From the NCBI GenBank assembly GCA_023259175.1, contig JAHFQV010000028.1:1-40502 (forward strand): 40,502 nucleotides of DNA. Direction: 5' to 3'. Below the pieces are notes generated by a model. That model was given only the letters and a program-made list of their open reading frames with translations, was not told the origin of the DNA and searched no databases. Of the stretch, positions 8,436 to 18,247 are shown one piece after another. A program made the position numbers and the translations under genes. The first letter of the stretch is position 1, and each line of letters opens with the position of its first letter. This stretch comes from Oxalobacteraceae bacterium. GTDB taxonomy: Bacteria > Pseudomonadota > Gammaproteobacteria > Burkholderiales > Burkholderiaceae_D.

Positions 8436-11400
8436 TCAGCTTTGTGAGGGTAGCGGTCTAATCTTGAACCAGATCGAATACATTGCCGGCAGGAACACGA
8501 GTGTCAGGATCGTCCCAGCAAAAGTGCCGCCTATCAGCGTGTAGGCCAGCGTTCCCCAGAACACCGAATGGGTCAGTGGAATGAAGGCCAGGATCGCCGC
8601 CAATGCAGTCAGGATTACAGGGCGCGCGCGCTGCACGGTCGCTTCTACAAGCGCACGGAATGGATCCAGCCCGGCCTGTTCGTTTTCACGAATCTGCCCT
8701 ATCAAAATTAACGTATTGCGCATCAGGATGCCCGACAACGCAATCAAGCCGACCAGCGCATTAATGCCGAATGGCTGGCGGAACAGAAGCAGCGTTGGCA
8801 CCACGCCGATCAGCCCCAGTGGACTGGTCAGGAAGACCATCACCATTGCCGCGAATGAGCGTACCTGCAGAATAATGATAAGCAGAGTGATGGACAACAT
8901 GATTGGAAAGATCGGCAGCATCGCGACCGTCGCCTTACCGGATTCTTCGATGGTGCCGGCCTCTACGATCCGGTAAGCACTCGACAGCTTTTCCATGATG
9001 GGCTGGAGCTGCTTGGTTATGGCCGTCGACACATCCGGCGGTTGCAAACCTTCGGCAATGTCGCCCCGAATGGTAATGGTCGGCACACGGTCGCGTCGGC
9101 GGATGACCGGCTCTTCCATGCGGATGTCCACCTTGCCAACTTGTGAGAGTGGTATGTGCTGCCCATTAGCGCCAGCAAGCGTGAAATCACCAATTTTTGC
9201 CGGATCGAGCCGGTTGATGCCCGCCGAGCGCGCGACAATCTGCACCGTGCGAATGTCCTCACGCACTGCAGTGACTGGAATGCCGCTGAGTAAAAATTGC
9301 AGTTGTTGTGCCACGGAACTGGAAGTCAGTCCAACGGCCTGCAATTGGTCTTGCTGTAAGGTGAAATGCAGCGTGGGCACACGCCCCCCCCAATCCATGT
9401 TAACCGTGCGCATCAATGGGCTGGCATCCATGACCTGCTGCACCTCAGCCGCCACTTTGCGTAACACCTCCGGATCAGGGCCGGTGACCCGGTAGGCCAC
9501 CGGGAACGGCGAATATGGGCCAAATACCAATTGGGTAACGCGCAAACGTGCCTCTGAGGCCAGTCCGTCAGCGATGGCCTGCCGCAGCCTGAGTTTCAAC
9601 ACTTCGCGCTCTTCCTGGTTGTCCGTGCGCACCACGATCTTTGCAAACGACGGATCAGGCAACTCCGGCCCCATCGAAAAATAAAAGCGTGGAGCACCTT
9701 GGCCCACGTAGGCGGTGACGATCTTGGCTTCCTTTTGTGCGAACAGCCAGGCCTCTACCTTCTCCGCAGCGGCACTGGTCTGGGCAATCGAAGTTCCGTA
9801 AGGCATTTGCACCTCGACCAACACTTCCGGCCGGTCAGAAATCGGGAAGAACTGTTTCTTGACCACAGCCATGCCAAGCACCGACACAACGAAAAGGCCG
9901 ATCACCGTGCCGGCGACGGTCCACTTCCGGGCAATGACGCGACCTAGCAGTTGACGAAATCGGTTGTAGCGTGGCGTGTCGTAAATCGCATCGTGACCGC
10001 CCTCGACCTTTTTGAAATCGGGCAACAGCTTGACGCCGAGATACGGCGTGAAAACCACAGCCACCACCCACGATGCGATGAGCGCGATACCCACGATCCA
10101 GAACATGTTGCTGGTGTACTCGCCCGCAGTGGATCGCGCAAAGCCATTGGGCATGAAACCGATCGCGGTAACCAGCGTGCCCGAGAGCATGGGTGCCGCA
10201 GTATGACTCCAGGCATAGGCCGAGGCCGCGATACGGTCATAGCCTTCTTCCATTTTCACCACCATCATCTCGATGGCGATGATGGCGTCGTCCACCAGCA
10301 GACCCAGTGCCAGAATCAGCGACCCTAGCGTGATGCGGTCAAAATTCTTGCCGGTCGCGACCATTACCGTAAAGACGACGGCCAGCGTCAGCGGCACCGC
10401 AGCAGCAACCACGACTCCAACACGCCAGCCCATACTCAGAAAGCTCACCAGCATAACCACCAGTACTGCGGCGAAGAATTTGATCATGAACTCATCGACC
10501 GCCGAGCTGATGTTGACGGCCTGGTCGGTCACTTTGCTCAAGCTCATTCCCAGCGGTTTCTCTGCATTAATCGCACTCACCTCGCGCTCCAGGGCCTTAC
10601 CCAAGTCGAGGCCATTCCAGCCGGCGCGCATAACGACACCCAGCAACAGAGCCGGTTCACCACCGCTACGTATCATGATTGTCGCCGGGTCTTCGTAGCC
10701 GCGCTTGACCGTTGCAATGTCCGACAGCTTTAGAGTACGGCCTTGAGCCACTATCGGCGTGTCGCGAATCTTCTGCAATTGGTCGAAGGCACCGTCCACT
10801 CGGATGAACACCTCCGGCCCCTTAGTCGCGACGGACCCGGCCGGTGTCAAGGCGTTCTGGCTGCCCAGCGCGACGAAAACTTCCTGCGGACTGATGCCCA
10901 AGGTCGCCAGGCGCTCGTGTGAAAACTCGACAAAGATGCGTTCCGACTGCTCGCCGACAATGTTGACCTTCTTCACACCTGGAATGTGCAACAATTGCTG
11001 GCGCAGCGTCTCCGCGTCGCGAACAAGCTCGCGCGGTGGTACCCCCTTGGCCTTAAGCGCGTACAAAGCAAAGGTCACATCGGAATACTCATCGTTAAGA
11101 AACGGCCCGATCACGCCGGACGGTAGATTGCGCACTTCGTCGCCGACCTTTTTACGGGCTTGGTAGAACTCGTCTTGCACTTCCGATGGAGGGGTACTGT
11201 CCAGCAAGGTCAGTGTGGTGAAAGCCAATCCAGGACGGGTGAAGGTCTCGCTACGGTCGTACCAGCGCAGCTCCTGCAGGCGCTTTTCAATCTTCTCGGC
11301 GATCTGGTCTTGCATCTCCTGCGCGTTAGCACCAGGCCAAGCAGTGATGATCGTCATCACCTTGATCGTGAATGAGGGATCCTCCGCCCGCCCCAGCTTG

Positions 11401-11504
11401 AAGAAAGATATGATCCCGCCAAGCGATATCAATAGGATGAGGAACAGAGTGATAGCGCGTTCGCGTACCGCGAGCGCCGACAGGTTAAAACGGCTTTCGC
11501 TCAC
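8436..11504 (-). CDS. RND-family inner-membrane efflux pump
   Basis: A 1022-residue proton-driven pump of the HAE/AcrB superfamily, normal in length. It shows an N-terminal membrane helix (18-36), two large periplasmic loops and two blocks of membrane helices (about 340-500 and 860-1005). The proton-relay aspartates are D405 and D406 in helix 4 (LALGLLVDDAIIAIE). Sequence style resembles the MexK/TriC-like branch rather than AcrB; this is a judgement by eye. The GTG start overlaps the adaptor's TGA (GTGA at 11501-11504), showing translational coupling. No outer-membrane channel gene is in the operon, so a TolC-like protein must be supplied from elsewhere. Confidence 0.93.
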   Translation of the reverse strand: MSESRFNLSALAVRERAITLFLILLISLGGIISFFKLGRAEDPSFTIKVMTIITAWPGANAQEMQDQIAEKIEKRLQELRWYDRSETFTRPGLAFTTLTLLDSTPPSEVQDEFYQARKKVGDEVRNLPSGVIGPFLNDEYSDVTFALYALKAKGVPPRELVRDAETLRQQLLHIPGVKKVNIVGEQSERIFVEFSHERLATLGISPQEVFVALGSQNALTPAGSVATKGPEVFIRVDGAFDQLQKIRDTPIVAQGRTLKLSDIATVKRGYEDPATIMIRSGGEPALLLGVVMRAGWNGLDLGKALEREVSAINAEKPLGMSLSKVTDQAVNISSAVDEFMIKFFAAVLVVMLVSFLSMGWRVGVVVAAAVPLTLAVVFTVMVATGKNFDRITLGSLILALGLLVDDAIIAIEMMVVKMEEGYDRIAASAYAWSHTAAPMLSGTLVTAIGFMPNGFARSTAGEYTSNMFWIVGIALIASWVVAVVFTPYLGVKLLPDFKKVEGGHDAIYDTPRYNRFRQLLGRVIARKWTVAGTVIGLFVVSVLGMAVVKKQFFPISDRPEVLVEVQMPYGTSIAQTSAAAEKVEAWLFAQKEAKIVTAYVGQGAPRFYFSMGPELPDPSFAKIVVRTDNQEEREVLKLRLRQAIADGLASEARLRVTQLVFGPYSPFPVAYRVTGPDPEVLRKVAAEVQQVMDASPLMRTVNMDWGGRVPTLHFTLQQDQLQAVGLTSSSVAQQLQFLLSGIPVTAVREDIRTVQIVARSAGINRLDPAKIGDFTLAGANGQHIPLSQVGKVDIRMEEPVIRRRDRVPTITIRGDIAEGLQPPDVSTAITKQLQPIMEKLSSAYRIVEAGTIEESGKATVAMLPIFPIMLSITLLIIILQVRSFAAMVMVFLTSPLGLIGVVPTLLLFRQPFGINALVGLIALSGILMRNTLILIGQIRENEQAGLDPFRALVEATVQRARPVILTALAAILAFIPLTHSVFWGTLAYTLIGGTFAGTILTLVFLPAMYSIWFKIRPLPSQS

Positions 11505-12616
11505 GGGTGACCTCCCGCTGCTGCAACATTGGAAGTCTGCGCGGCGACTCGAACCTGTTCGCCCTCGTGCAGCAGATGCGCGCCAAGTGCCACTATCCGC
11601 TCTCCCTGCTTAACCTGACCCGTGACATATGCACTGCCGTCATCAACGCGCTGGACGGCTACCGGGTGCCAGAAAACCTTCGCCGGCTCGCCTTGAACGA
11701 CCCACACCCCAGGCCCCTTGCCCGCGTCAAACAAGGCGCCAATTGGCAGCTTCAGGCCACCTTGTATGGAGGCGGTTCCGTCCGGAATTTGGATCGTCAC
11801 CGTGACACCTAACGGCGCATTCGCTAGTTCTCCTTCGAGCACGTACCGCGCCTCGAAAGTGCGTGTGAGTCTATCCGCAGAATTTGAAAGTTGCCGGAGT
11901 TTGGCGGGAACACTGATACCTTCTTTGCCAAATAGTGTGGCTTGTCCTATTTCCCCAACGACAGGTCGCTGTGTTTCCGGCAGTTGAATAAGCGCCTCGC
12001 GCCGTCCAGCGTGTGCCAGGCGAACCACGATTTGCCCTGGATTGACGACTTGACCGGGTTCGGCTGCCGTTTCCATGACAACACCATCGCCATCGGCAAT
12101 CAGCTCAGCGTAGCGACTCGTATTGCGGGCGACAGCCGCTTGAGCTTCCGCAGCGTTGAGATGGGCTTTAGCCGCATCAGCGGTAGCTTTCACCTGGTCG
12201 TAGGCTAAAGCCGATATCACACCTGTTACGCGCAGTTCACGATAGCGTGCTTCGTCGTCGGCCGTTTGCCGCGCCCGTGCTCGCGCAGCGGACACCGTCT
12301 CTTGCTGTGCAAGCGCCATGAGCTTTAGATCGACGGGATCGATGCGCATGAGCACCTGGCCGTGCTTGACGGATTGCCCAGCATCCACAAGGCGCTCCAG
12401 CACCTTGCCCGATAAGCGAAACCCCAAATCACTCTGAACCCGAGCGGCTATGATTCCAGTGAACGAACGCGACGCAGCGCTTGCCCCTTGGACGGTTGCG
12501 ACTCGTACCTGCGGCACCTCGGTGCGCGGATCATTGGGTGTCTTATCGCTGCAAGCGACCAACGTCAACGGCAATGCACATATGACTAGAGGGGTAACGA
12601 GTCGGAGCCAAAGCAT
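11501..12616 (-). CDS. Periplasmic adaptor (membrane fusion) lipoprotein of the RND pump
   Basis: A 371-residue adaptor that would bridge the pump and an outer-membrane channel. The signal peptide ends in a lipobox (TLVAC) with acylated C22. The usual order follows: half lipoyl motif (LGFRLSGKVLERLVDAGQ, about 62-80), alpha-hairpin (100-165), second half lipoyl motif (IADGDGVVMETAAEPGQVV), beta-barrel and membrane-proximal domain. The stop codon overlaps the pump's GTG. Transcription should begin from the promoter at 12650-12678, which overlaps a palindromic operator, so the TetR protein encoded just upstream probably represses it. Confidence 0.93.
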   Translation of the reverse strand: MLWLRLVTPLVICALPLTLVACSDKTPNDPRTEVPQVRVATVQGASAASRSFTGIIAARVQSDLGFRLSGKVLERLVDAGQSVKHGQVLMRIDPVDLKLMALAQQETVSAARARARQTADDEARYRELRVTGVISALAYDQVKATADAAKAHLNAAEAQAAVARNTSRYAELIADGDGVVMETAAEPGQVVNPGQIVVRLAHAGRREALIQLPETQRPVVGEIGQATLFGKEGISVPAKLRQLSNSADRLTRTFEARYVLEGELANAPLGVTVTIQIPDGTASIQGGLKLPIGALFDAGKGPGVWVVQGEPAKVFWHPVAVQRVDDGSAYVTGQVKQGERIVALGAHLLHEGEQVRVAAQTSNVAAAGGHP

Positions 12617-12649
12617 AAAAATCCCTTTAACGAAATGATCAGGACCTTT

Positions 12650-12685
12650 ATTATGGTACCAGTGACCAAATTAGTCAATGGTCAC
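12650..12685 (-). promoter_or_regulatory. Efflux operon promoter overlapped by a TetR-type operator
   Basis: On the minus strand TTGACT and CATAAT are separated by exactly 17 bases (12673-12678 and 12650-12655). The dyad TGACCA-N10-TGGTCA (12663-12684, extended by one pair on each side) covers the -35 box. The same architecture, TGACTA-N10-TAGTCA, occurs ahead of tetR at 13363-13384. The two sites together make a convincing operator consensus TGAC(C/T)A-N10-T(G/A)GTCA. Confidence 0.85.
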
Positions 12686-12704
12686 AGTTGCTTATTTTTT
12701 TGTG

Positions 12705-13322
12705 TCAGGGCGACAGGCTACGGAGCACTAGACTGGAAAGTAGGGCTGGTGCCTCCTCCGTGTAATCAAGGCTATGTTGCAACAACAAAGGATTCAAGTA
12801 GGGGCGCATGACCAAATAAATCACCATCGCCGTCTCGTCGAGTGGCGTCTTGCGCTCGAAATCTCCAGCTTGTCGCCCCTCCTGCAAAACATCCCGAATC
12901 AACTTCAGGATACGTTCCTCGTATGCAATCACCGACTGCCAGCGCTCGGTAGCGGCAGACGCAGCGATTTCATAGAGCTTGCGATCCTGAAAAAACAAGC
13001 GAAGGCTCGCTTCTGTGCTGACTTTAAACATCCGCCGAAGCTTATCTGGAGGTCGTTCGGCCTCCGCAACAGCCGCAATGACTGCGGCTTCAATCTCACG
13101 CAGACAGTTCGCGCAAATCATCTCGCCAATCGCCTGTTTGGACTCGAAGAACTTGTAGATATAAGCCTTGGAGAAGCCAATGACTTTCGCAAGATCGGAG
13201 ACGGTCGTTTTCTCATAGCCATAGCGACTGAAGTGCTCGGTGGCCGCAACAACAATCTGGTCGCGTACCTCATGGGCGACCGGGCCTCGGGCTGAAACAG
13301 GATAGGTGCTTGTCTTATTCAT
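12705..13322 (-). CDS. TetR/AcrR-family repressor of the efflux operon
   Basis: A 205-residue regulator with the N-terminal TetR helix-turn-helix (about residues 20-60: TTVSDLAKVIGFSKAYIYKFF) and a C-terminal ligand-binding region of about 140 residues. A longer frame starts at 13430, but its extra 36 residues are low-complexity and would cover the operator at 13363-13384 and a promoter-like TTGTGA-N17-CATAAG, so ATG 13320-13322 (or 13332-13334) is preferred. Its stop lies 88 bp ahead of the adaptor gene, with the second operator in that gap. The inference is autorepression plus repression of the pump genes, relieved by an unknown ligand. Confidence 0.9.
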   Translation of the reverse strand: MNKTSTYPVSARGPVAHEVRDQIVVAATEHFSRYGYEKTTVSDLAKVIGFSKAYIYKFFESKQAIGEMICANCLREIEAAVIAAVAEAERPPDKLRRMFKVSTEASLRLFFQDRKLYEIAASAATERWQSVIAYEERILKLIRDVLQEGRQAGDFERKTPLDETAMVIYLVMRPYLNPLLLQHSLDYTEEAPALLSSLVLRSLSP

Positions 13323-13362
13323 AGGCTTTAGCATACGCCAGCAGCAGCAATTTGACAACTTA

Positions 13363-13384
13363 TGACTAAATGGTATTCTAGTCA
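13363..13384. promoter_or_regulatory. TetR autoregulatory operator
   Basis: TGACTA-N10-TAGTCA, 41 bp ahead of the preferred tetR start. It shares half-site sequence and 10-base spacing with the site at 12663-12684. A plausible minus-strand promoter, TTGTGA-N17-CATAAG, overlaps it. Confidence 0.8.
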
Positions 13385-13457
13385 CAAGCGCTTCTTCATA
13401 CAAGAAGAACAACACCACCCAAACACACACTTCCCTAGAAGGAACTGTGCACAGCGA

Positions 13458-16400
13458 TCAAATCGTAAAAGCGAGGTTAAGCATATTGCCTGCCGCATCG
13501 GAAATGCCGATTAGGGTCACGGTATCGCCCACCTGTAAGTTTGCACCCGTGCCTAGCGTCAGCGTCAATTGGGTTCCCGCCACGTTCCAAACCGCGGTGG
13601 CACCCGTGCCAAAAATATGAGAATTGTTCACGCTCATATTCCCGATACCCACCGTTTTGGTCGTCGCTTCGCTAATCGCAAATACATAGGTATCACCCGA
13701 ATTAATCGTACCTGAGGCATTCACATCCGAGTAGGTCGGCAAACCCGAAGCCGCAGGCATGGTGGTATCAAGACTGGTGGTTAAACTGCCGCCGCCCACA
13801 CCCACATTACCTGCAATATCAATCACCCGCGAGGACAAAGTTTTCACGCCATCCGCGCCCCACCCCGCGCCCGAAGCGATGGTCGCATTAGCATTCCCGG
13901 CTGTAATTTCACCCGCGGTGAGCACATGTAAAACAGGCAGCGCGAATGCTAGGCCTCCAATCAAAATTTCTATGCTATCGCCCGCCACCGCACCGGTTCC
14001 CGTAAGATCAACCGTGGTCACTACGCCGACCGTTTTTTCGGAAGAATTAATCCCACTGGCTGCCGCCGCAGCCACCAAAGCATTGGTCGGTGCTGTCGGC
14101 GCGATGGTGTCGAGATTGACCGTCAAATTGCCGCCCTTTGTACCCACATTTCCAGCGACATCGGTGACTCCCATTGACAGTATATGACTACCTTCTGATC
14201 CCCAACCCGCACCGGTGGCAACGGTAAAAGTATAATTGCCTGCCGTGATGTCGGACGAAGAAATCACATGGGTGACTGGGCTTGCAAAAGAAGCGCCGTC
14301 GATGAATAGCTCCATCGTATCGCCCGCGACCGCCAGCGTACCGGCCAAATAACCGACCACTGCAAGCCCTGCTGTTTTTTCAGCTGCATTAATCCCGCCG
14401 CTAGCCGCAACTGAGGACACCGCTGACGATGGTGCATTGGGTGGGACTGTATCTAAAATGGTGACCGAAATTGAGCCGCCCGCACTGCCTACATTACCCG
14501 AGGTATCTAAGAAACGTGCCGTCAAAGTTTTTGCGCCATCGGAACCCCAACCCGCGCCCGAGGCGATGGTGACGCTCGCAGACTGACCTGTAATTTCGCC
14601 TGCTGTGATCACATGTGTGACGGGCGTGGTGAATGCCGCGCCCGCCAATAAAATTTCTACCGTATCGCCAGCCACCGTATTGGAACCGGTTAAGGAAATC
14701 GTGACCGCCACGCCCGCATTTTTTTCCGCTGCGGTAATCCCGCCACCGCCATTGGCTGGAACGGTTAAAGTACTGCCCGGCGCATTCGGTGCAAGGGTAT
14801 CGAGCGTCACCGTGATCCCACCGCCATTAGCACCGAGATTTCCTGCAGCATCAATCACACGCGCCGAGATCACTTTATTTCCATCGGCACCCCAACCGGC
14901 CGAACTTGGAATCGCGATATTGACAAAGCCATTGGTGATGTCACTGGCGATTAAGGTGGCGATCACTGGCGTGGTCCAAGCTGCGCCCGCCAACAGGAGT
15001 TCAACTTTATCGCCCGCCACAGCGCCCGCGCCAGACAAGAAAACTTGTACGTTCACACCCCCAGCTTGTTCGCTCGCATTGATGTTGTTCGTTGAAGCCG
15101 CGATCACGACGGGATTGCTCACTGCCGTCGGCGCTATCGTATCTAACACCACCGTCACAGAGCCACCAAAACTACCCGCATTACCCAATGAATCAACCAC
15201 GTTTGCGGTCAGCACCTTACTCCCATCTGCCCCCCAGCCCGCGCCACTTGGTATCGTCAGGATCGCTTGCTTGGCGGTGATTTGCCCCGCTGTCAGTACT
15301 GTGTTCACAGGTGTCGCAAATGCCAAGCCGTCGATATAAATATTCACCACATCACCTGCCACTGCACCGGTATTAGTCAGATCAACGGTGACGGCGACGC
15401 CTGCCGTTTTTTCTGCGCTGCTAATGCCACCGGTTGCGGCAGGCACCAAGATTGCGCTATTGGGCAATCCTGGTGCGGTTCCATCCAAATTGACCGTTAA
15501 AGAACCACCGGCCGTGCCTTGATTTCCCGCAACATCAACGAAGCGCGCCGTGAGTACTTTACTGCCATCTAAACCCCAACCCGCTGCCGTGCCGATAGTC
15601 GCTGTTGCGCTATGCACTAAAACCTCATTGGCCGTCAATACATGTAAAACTGGGGTGGTAAAGGCAACGCCGCCAAGCAAAATTTCAACGCTATCGCCCG
15701 CCACAACGGTAGTGCCCGTCAAATTAATCACGACATCGACACCCGCTGTTCTTTCAGCCGGTGAAATGCCACCACCACCATTGGCCGCTACCGCGAGGAT
15801 GTTGGTCGGACCCGCAGGCGCGACAGTGTCTAAATTGAGCGCGATATTGCTTGATGGTTGACCTTGATTACCCGCACTATCGATCACCCGCGCCGAAATA
15901 TTTTTAATTCCATCGACACCCCAAGCCGCTGAATTGGGAATCATCATGCCAACCGTGCCAGCGGTGATATCGGCAGCCACCAGTATCTGTAGCAGAGCTG
16001 CTGTAAATGGCACACCCCCCAAGAGCAATTCAACCGTATCACCCGCAACAGCATTGGTGCCCGTCAAGTCGATACTCACGCCAACACCGGCCAATTTTTC
16101 GCTGATATTAATGCCATTTAAGGCCGCTGGAATTGATAGCGCATTTGTCGGTGCATTCGGCGCTTTCTGATCAATCAGTACCGACAGACCGCTCCCCGGA
16201 GAACCGATATTTCCGGCGGAATCGACGATACTTGCGGTCAGTGTTTTATTTCCGTCCGCCCCCCAATTGACGGTTTTAGGAATCGTTAGCGTGACTGCTT
16301 TCGCGCTAATATCGGCGGCACTGAGGATGGCTGTCACAGCCGGATTAAAGGCTAAACCACCAATCAAAATATTGATCGTATCGCCCGCTGCAGCGCCAGT

Positions 16401-18068
16401 TCCGAGCAGATTCACCACCACCGCCACACCCGCAGTGACCTCTGCGGCATTAATGCCGTTTTGCGCAGCGGCGATACTTAAACTGGTATTTTGTGAGTTC
16501 GGTGCTGTACTGTCGATCGTCACCTTTAGCGCCCCCCCTGCCGCACCGGTATTGCCCGCGGCATCAACGATGCGCGCCGAAATAATTTTTTCCCCGTCTA
16601 CATCCCCCCACCCGGTATCGCCACCGGCGATAATCAGCGTCGCGGTTTTCGTACTCAATTCAGTCGCTGTCAACACATGCAAAGTCGAACTCGCAAAGGG
16701 TTTATTGTCGATCAAAAGTTCTATCGCGTCGCCCGCTTGTGCATTGGCATTCGTGAGATTCACCACGACGTTCATATTTGCCGCTTTTTCAGCCGGGTTA
16801 ATACCGCCGACCCCAGCATCAATCGTAATGCTGGCAGAAATCGTGCTCGGCACAGTCGCATCTAAAGTCACCGCGATACCGCCACCGATGCCGCCCACAT
16901 TACCAGCCACATCAACCACACGCGCACTAAATATTTTCTCCCCATCCGCGCCCCAGTTTGCTGCACCCGAGACCACCACACTTACTTTGCCCGCCACCAG
17001 ATCAGCACTACTCACAATCGCACTGGCCGCTGGCGACATCACCTGGCCGCCCAACAGTACCTCGACCCGATCGCCGACCTGCGCGAAGCTTCCAGCCAAG
17101 TCAACGATCATCTGCACGCCAGCGCTTTTTTCAGCGCTATTTATACCATTGACGGCCACTGGTATCGTAATCGGCTTAGTCGGGGAGTTTGGCGCAATGA
17201 CATTCAATTCAACTGTCGCATCGCCACCGGGAAGACTGGCATTACCGCTCGCATCGCGCACGACAAGGCTTAACACTTTACTGCCGTCGGCACCCCAATT
17301 GATCGAGTTAGGAATCACCACATCGAGCTTTTGCGCTTTGATGTCGGCATCACTTAAAGTCTTCATAATCGGCGTTGAAAACGAGGCGCGATTCAGTAAA
17401 ATTTCTACGGTATTATTAATCGCCGCATTGGTACCCTTAAGATCCACCGTGACCGCCACACCGGCCTTCACTTCTGCGGCACTTATCCCATTACTGGCCG
17501 CGCCAACAAACAAGGAATTCAATGGCGCACCCAAACCGATTCCCGTGACACTGGAATTAACTGCCCGCGTTGCCACGACCACCGAAGCAGGATCGGAAGT
17601 CACGTTCGACATGACACTCTTTAAATAAGCCGGCGAAAGGTCAGCGCCTTGGGCATATTGCTGATCGACGGCAAACTGCGCGGCCGCCAGACGATTCACG
17701 ATATAGGCTTTGCCGGGCGTACCATCGGGCGTACTTAAACCCGTGTTAATCATCACCATCACCAACTCACCACGACTTAAACCCGTATCGAGTTGATGCG
17801 CCCAATAGTTGAGTCCCTCCAAATCCGGTGATTTTCCAAACACATTGACGTAAATGAGGGTTACAAAAGACACATTGGGTAAGTCAAGCGGATAAATCGC
17901 TCGCACAATATCTAAACTAAACACAGTCTCGAGCATATTGCTAAAACTTTTACCCGTGGCCAATTGCCCCATCCAATAATCGAGCCCGCTGCGTTCCGGC
18001 GCACGAATAAAGGCCGCCAAATACATTTTTATAAGTTCAAGTTGATTATTAGGGGCAGGCATAAACAT
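13458..18068 (-). CDS. Giant DUF4214 / Ig-like repeat protein, probably secreted
   Basis: A 1536-residue protein. Residues about 10-130 hold two DUF4214-type segments (AFIRAPERSGLDYWMGQL and VFGKSPDLEGLNYWAHQLDTG). Residues about 180-1433 hold 11 tandem repeats of about 114 residues, each with GIN-AAEK-AGV-V-VDLTGT, AGD-VEILLGG, WGADG-K-L-ARV-D-AGN-G and LDT-AP. The last 100 residues form a different beta-rich domain (GDTYVFAISEATT, VGDTVTLIGISDAAGNML). There is no N-terminal signal peptide; DUF4214 proteins of this kind are often type I secretion substrates, so that route is inferred. No RTX nonapeptides and no T1SS genes are seen here. The start is either ATG 18066-18068 or the ATG two codons later. 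A surface or adhesive role is a guess. Confidence 0.88.
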   Translation of the reverse strand: MFMPAPNNQLELIKMYLAAFIRAPERSGLDYWMGQLATGKSFSNMLETVFSLDIVRAIYPLDLPNVSFVTLIYVNVFGKSPDLEGLNYWAHQLDTGLSRGELVMVMINTGLSTPDGTPGKAYIVNRLAAAQFAVDQQYAQGADLSPAYLKSVMSNVTSDPASVVVATRAVNSSVTGIGLGAPLNSLFVGAASNGISAAEVKAGVAVTVDLKGTNAAINNTVEILLNRASFSTPIMKTLSDADIKAQKLDVVIPNSINWGADGSKVLSLVVRDASGNASLPGGDATVELNVIAPNSPTKPITIPVAVNGINSAEKSAGVQMIVDLAGSFAQVGDRVEVLLGGQVMSPAASAIVSSADLVAGKVSVVVSGAANWGADGEKIFSARVVDVAGNVGGIGGGIAVTLDATVPSTISASITIDAGVGGINPAEKAANMNVVVNLTNANAQAGDAIELLIDNKPFASSTLHVLTATELSTKTATLIIAGGDTGWGDVDGEKIISARIVDAAGNTGAAGGALKVTIDSTAPNSQNTSLSIAAAQNGINAAEVTAGVAVVVNLLGTGAAAGDTINILIGGLAFNPAVTAILSAADISAKAVTLTIPKTVNWGADGNKTLTASIVDSAGNIGSPGSGLSVLIDQKAPNAPTNALSIPAALNGINISEKLAGVGVSIDLTGTNAVAGDTVELLLGGVPFTAALLQILVAADITAGTVGMMIPNSAAWGVDGIKNISARVIDSAGNQGQPSSNIALNLDTVAPAGPTNILAVAANGGGGISPAERTAGVDVVINLTGTTVVAGDSVEILLGGVAFTTPVLHVLTANEVLVHSATATIGTAAGWGLDGSKVLTARFVDVAGNQGTAGGSLTVNLDGTAPGLPNSAILVPAATGGISSAEKTAGVAVTVDLTNTGAVAGDVVNIYIDGLAFATPVNTVLTAGQITAKQAILTIPSGAGWGADGSKVLTANVVDSLGNAGSFGGSVTVVLDTIAPTAVSNPVVIAASTNNINASEQAGGVNVQVFLSGAGAVAGDKVELLLAGAAWTTPVIATLIASDITNGFVNIAIPSSAGWGADGNKVISARVIDAAGNLGANGGGITVTLDTLAPNAPGSTLTVPANGGGGITAAEKNAGVAVTISLTGSNTVAGDTVEILLAGAAFTTPVTHVITAGEITGQSASVTIASGAGWGSDGAKTLTARFLDTSGNVGSAGGSISVTILDTVPPNAPSSAVSSVAASGGINAAEKTAGLAVVGYLAGTLAVAGDTMELFIDGASFASPVTHVISSSDITAGNYTFTVATGAGWGSEGSHILSMGVTDVAGNVGTKGGNLTVNLDTIAPTAPTNALVAAAAASGINSSEKTVGVVTTVDLTGTGAVAGDSIEILIGGLAFALPVLHVLTAGEITAGNANATIASGAGWGADGVKTLSSRVIDIAGNVGVGGGSLTTSLDTTMPAASGLPTYSDVNASGTINSGDTYVFAISEATTKTVGIGNMSVNNSHIFGTGATAVWNVAGTQLTLTLGTGANLQVGDTVTLIGISDAAGNMLNLAFTI
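13775..17530 (-). repeat. Eleven tandem Ig-like coding repeats of about 342 bp
   Basis: Units begin roughly every 114 codons, recognised by the recurring GINAAEK-type and WGADG-type words. Copies are clearly diverged from one another at the amino-acid level, so this is an old array rather than a recent expansion, although short stretches such as the GAGWGADG coding words are nearly the same in several copies. Confidence 0.85.
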
Positions 18069-18247
18069 TCTCGGTTGAACCTACGGTTTAGCTAGAAAAT
18101 GATCTGAGCATTACGTTTTCGGCTGAAATTACGCCGGCTTTAGGAAATCAATTTGAATAGTAAGCGGGAGAAAGCCGCTTTCCTTTGGCAAATAGAAGGA
18201 TTTCCAATTCGCTAGACTAGAGCCTATCTCGATGGAAGACAGCAATC
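18069..18247. promoter_or_regulatory. Divergent control region between the giant gene and the RCC1 gene
   Basis: 179 bp separate the two divergent start codons. A GCGG...CCGC-type hairpin near 18161-18175 is visible. I could not pick reliable -35/-10 boxes. Shared regulation of the two repeat proteins is possible but unproven. Confidence 0.35.

Noticed and set aside
13323-13430. The longer tetR start at 13430
   Set aside because: The extra N-terminus is atypical for the family and would overlap the promoter and operator at 13363-13384.
16267-17628. A 453-codon plus-strand reading frame (and similar ones at 13759, 14605 and 15550)
   Set aside because: Shadows of the repetitive giant gene; Ala/Pro/Thr-rich, repeated with the same period, and with no domain of their own.
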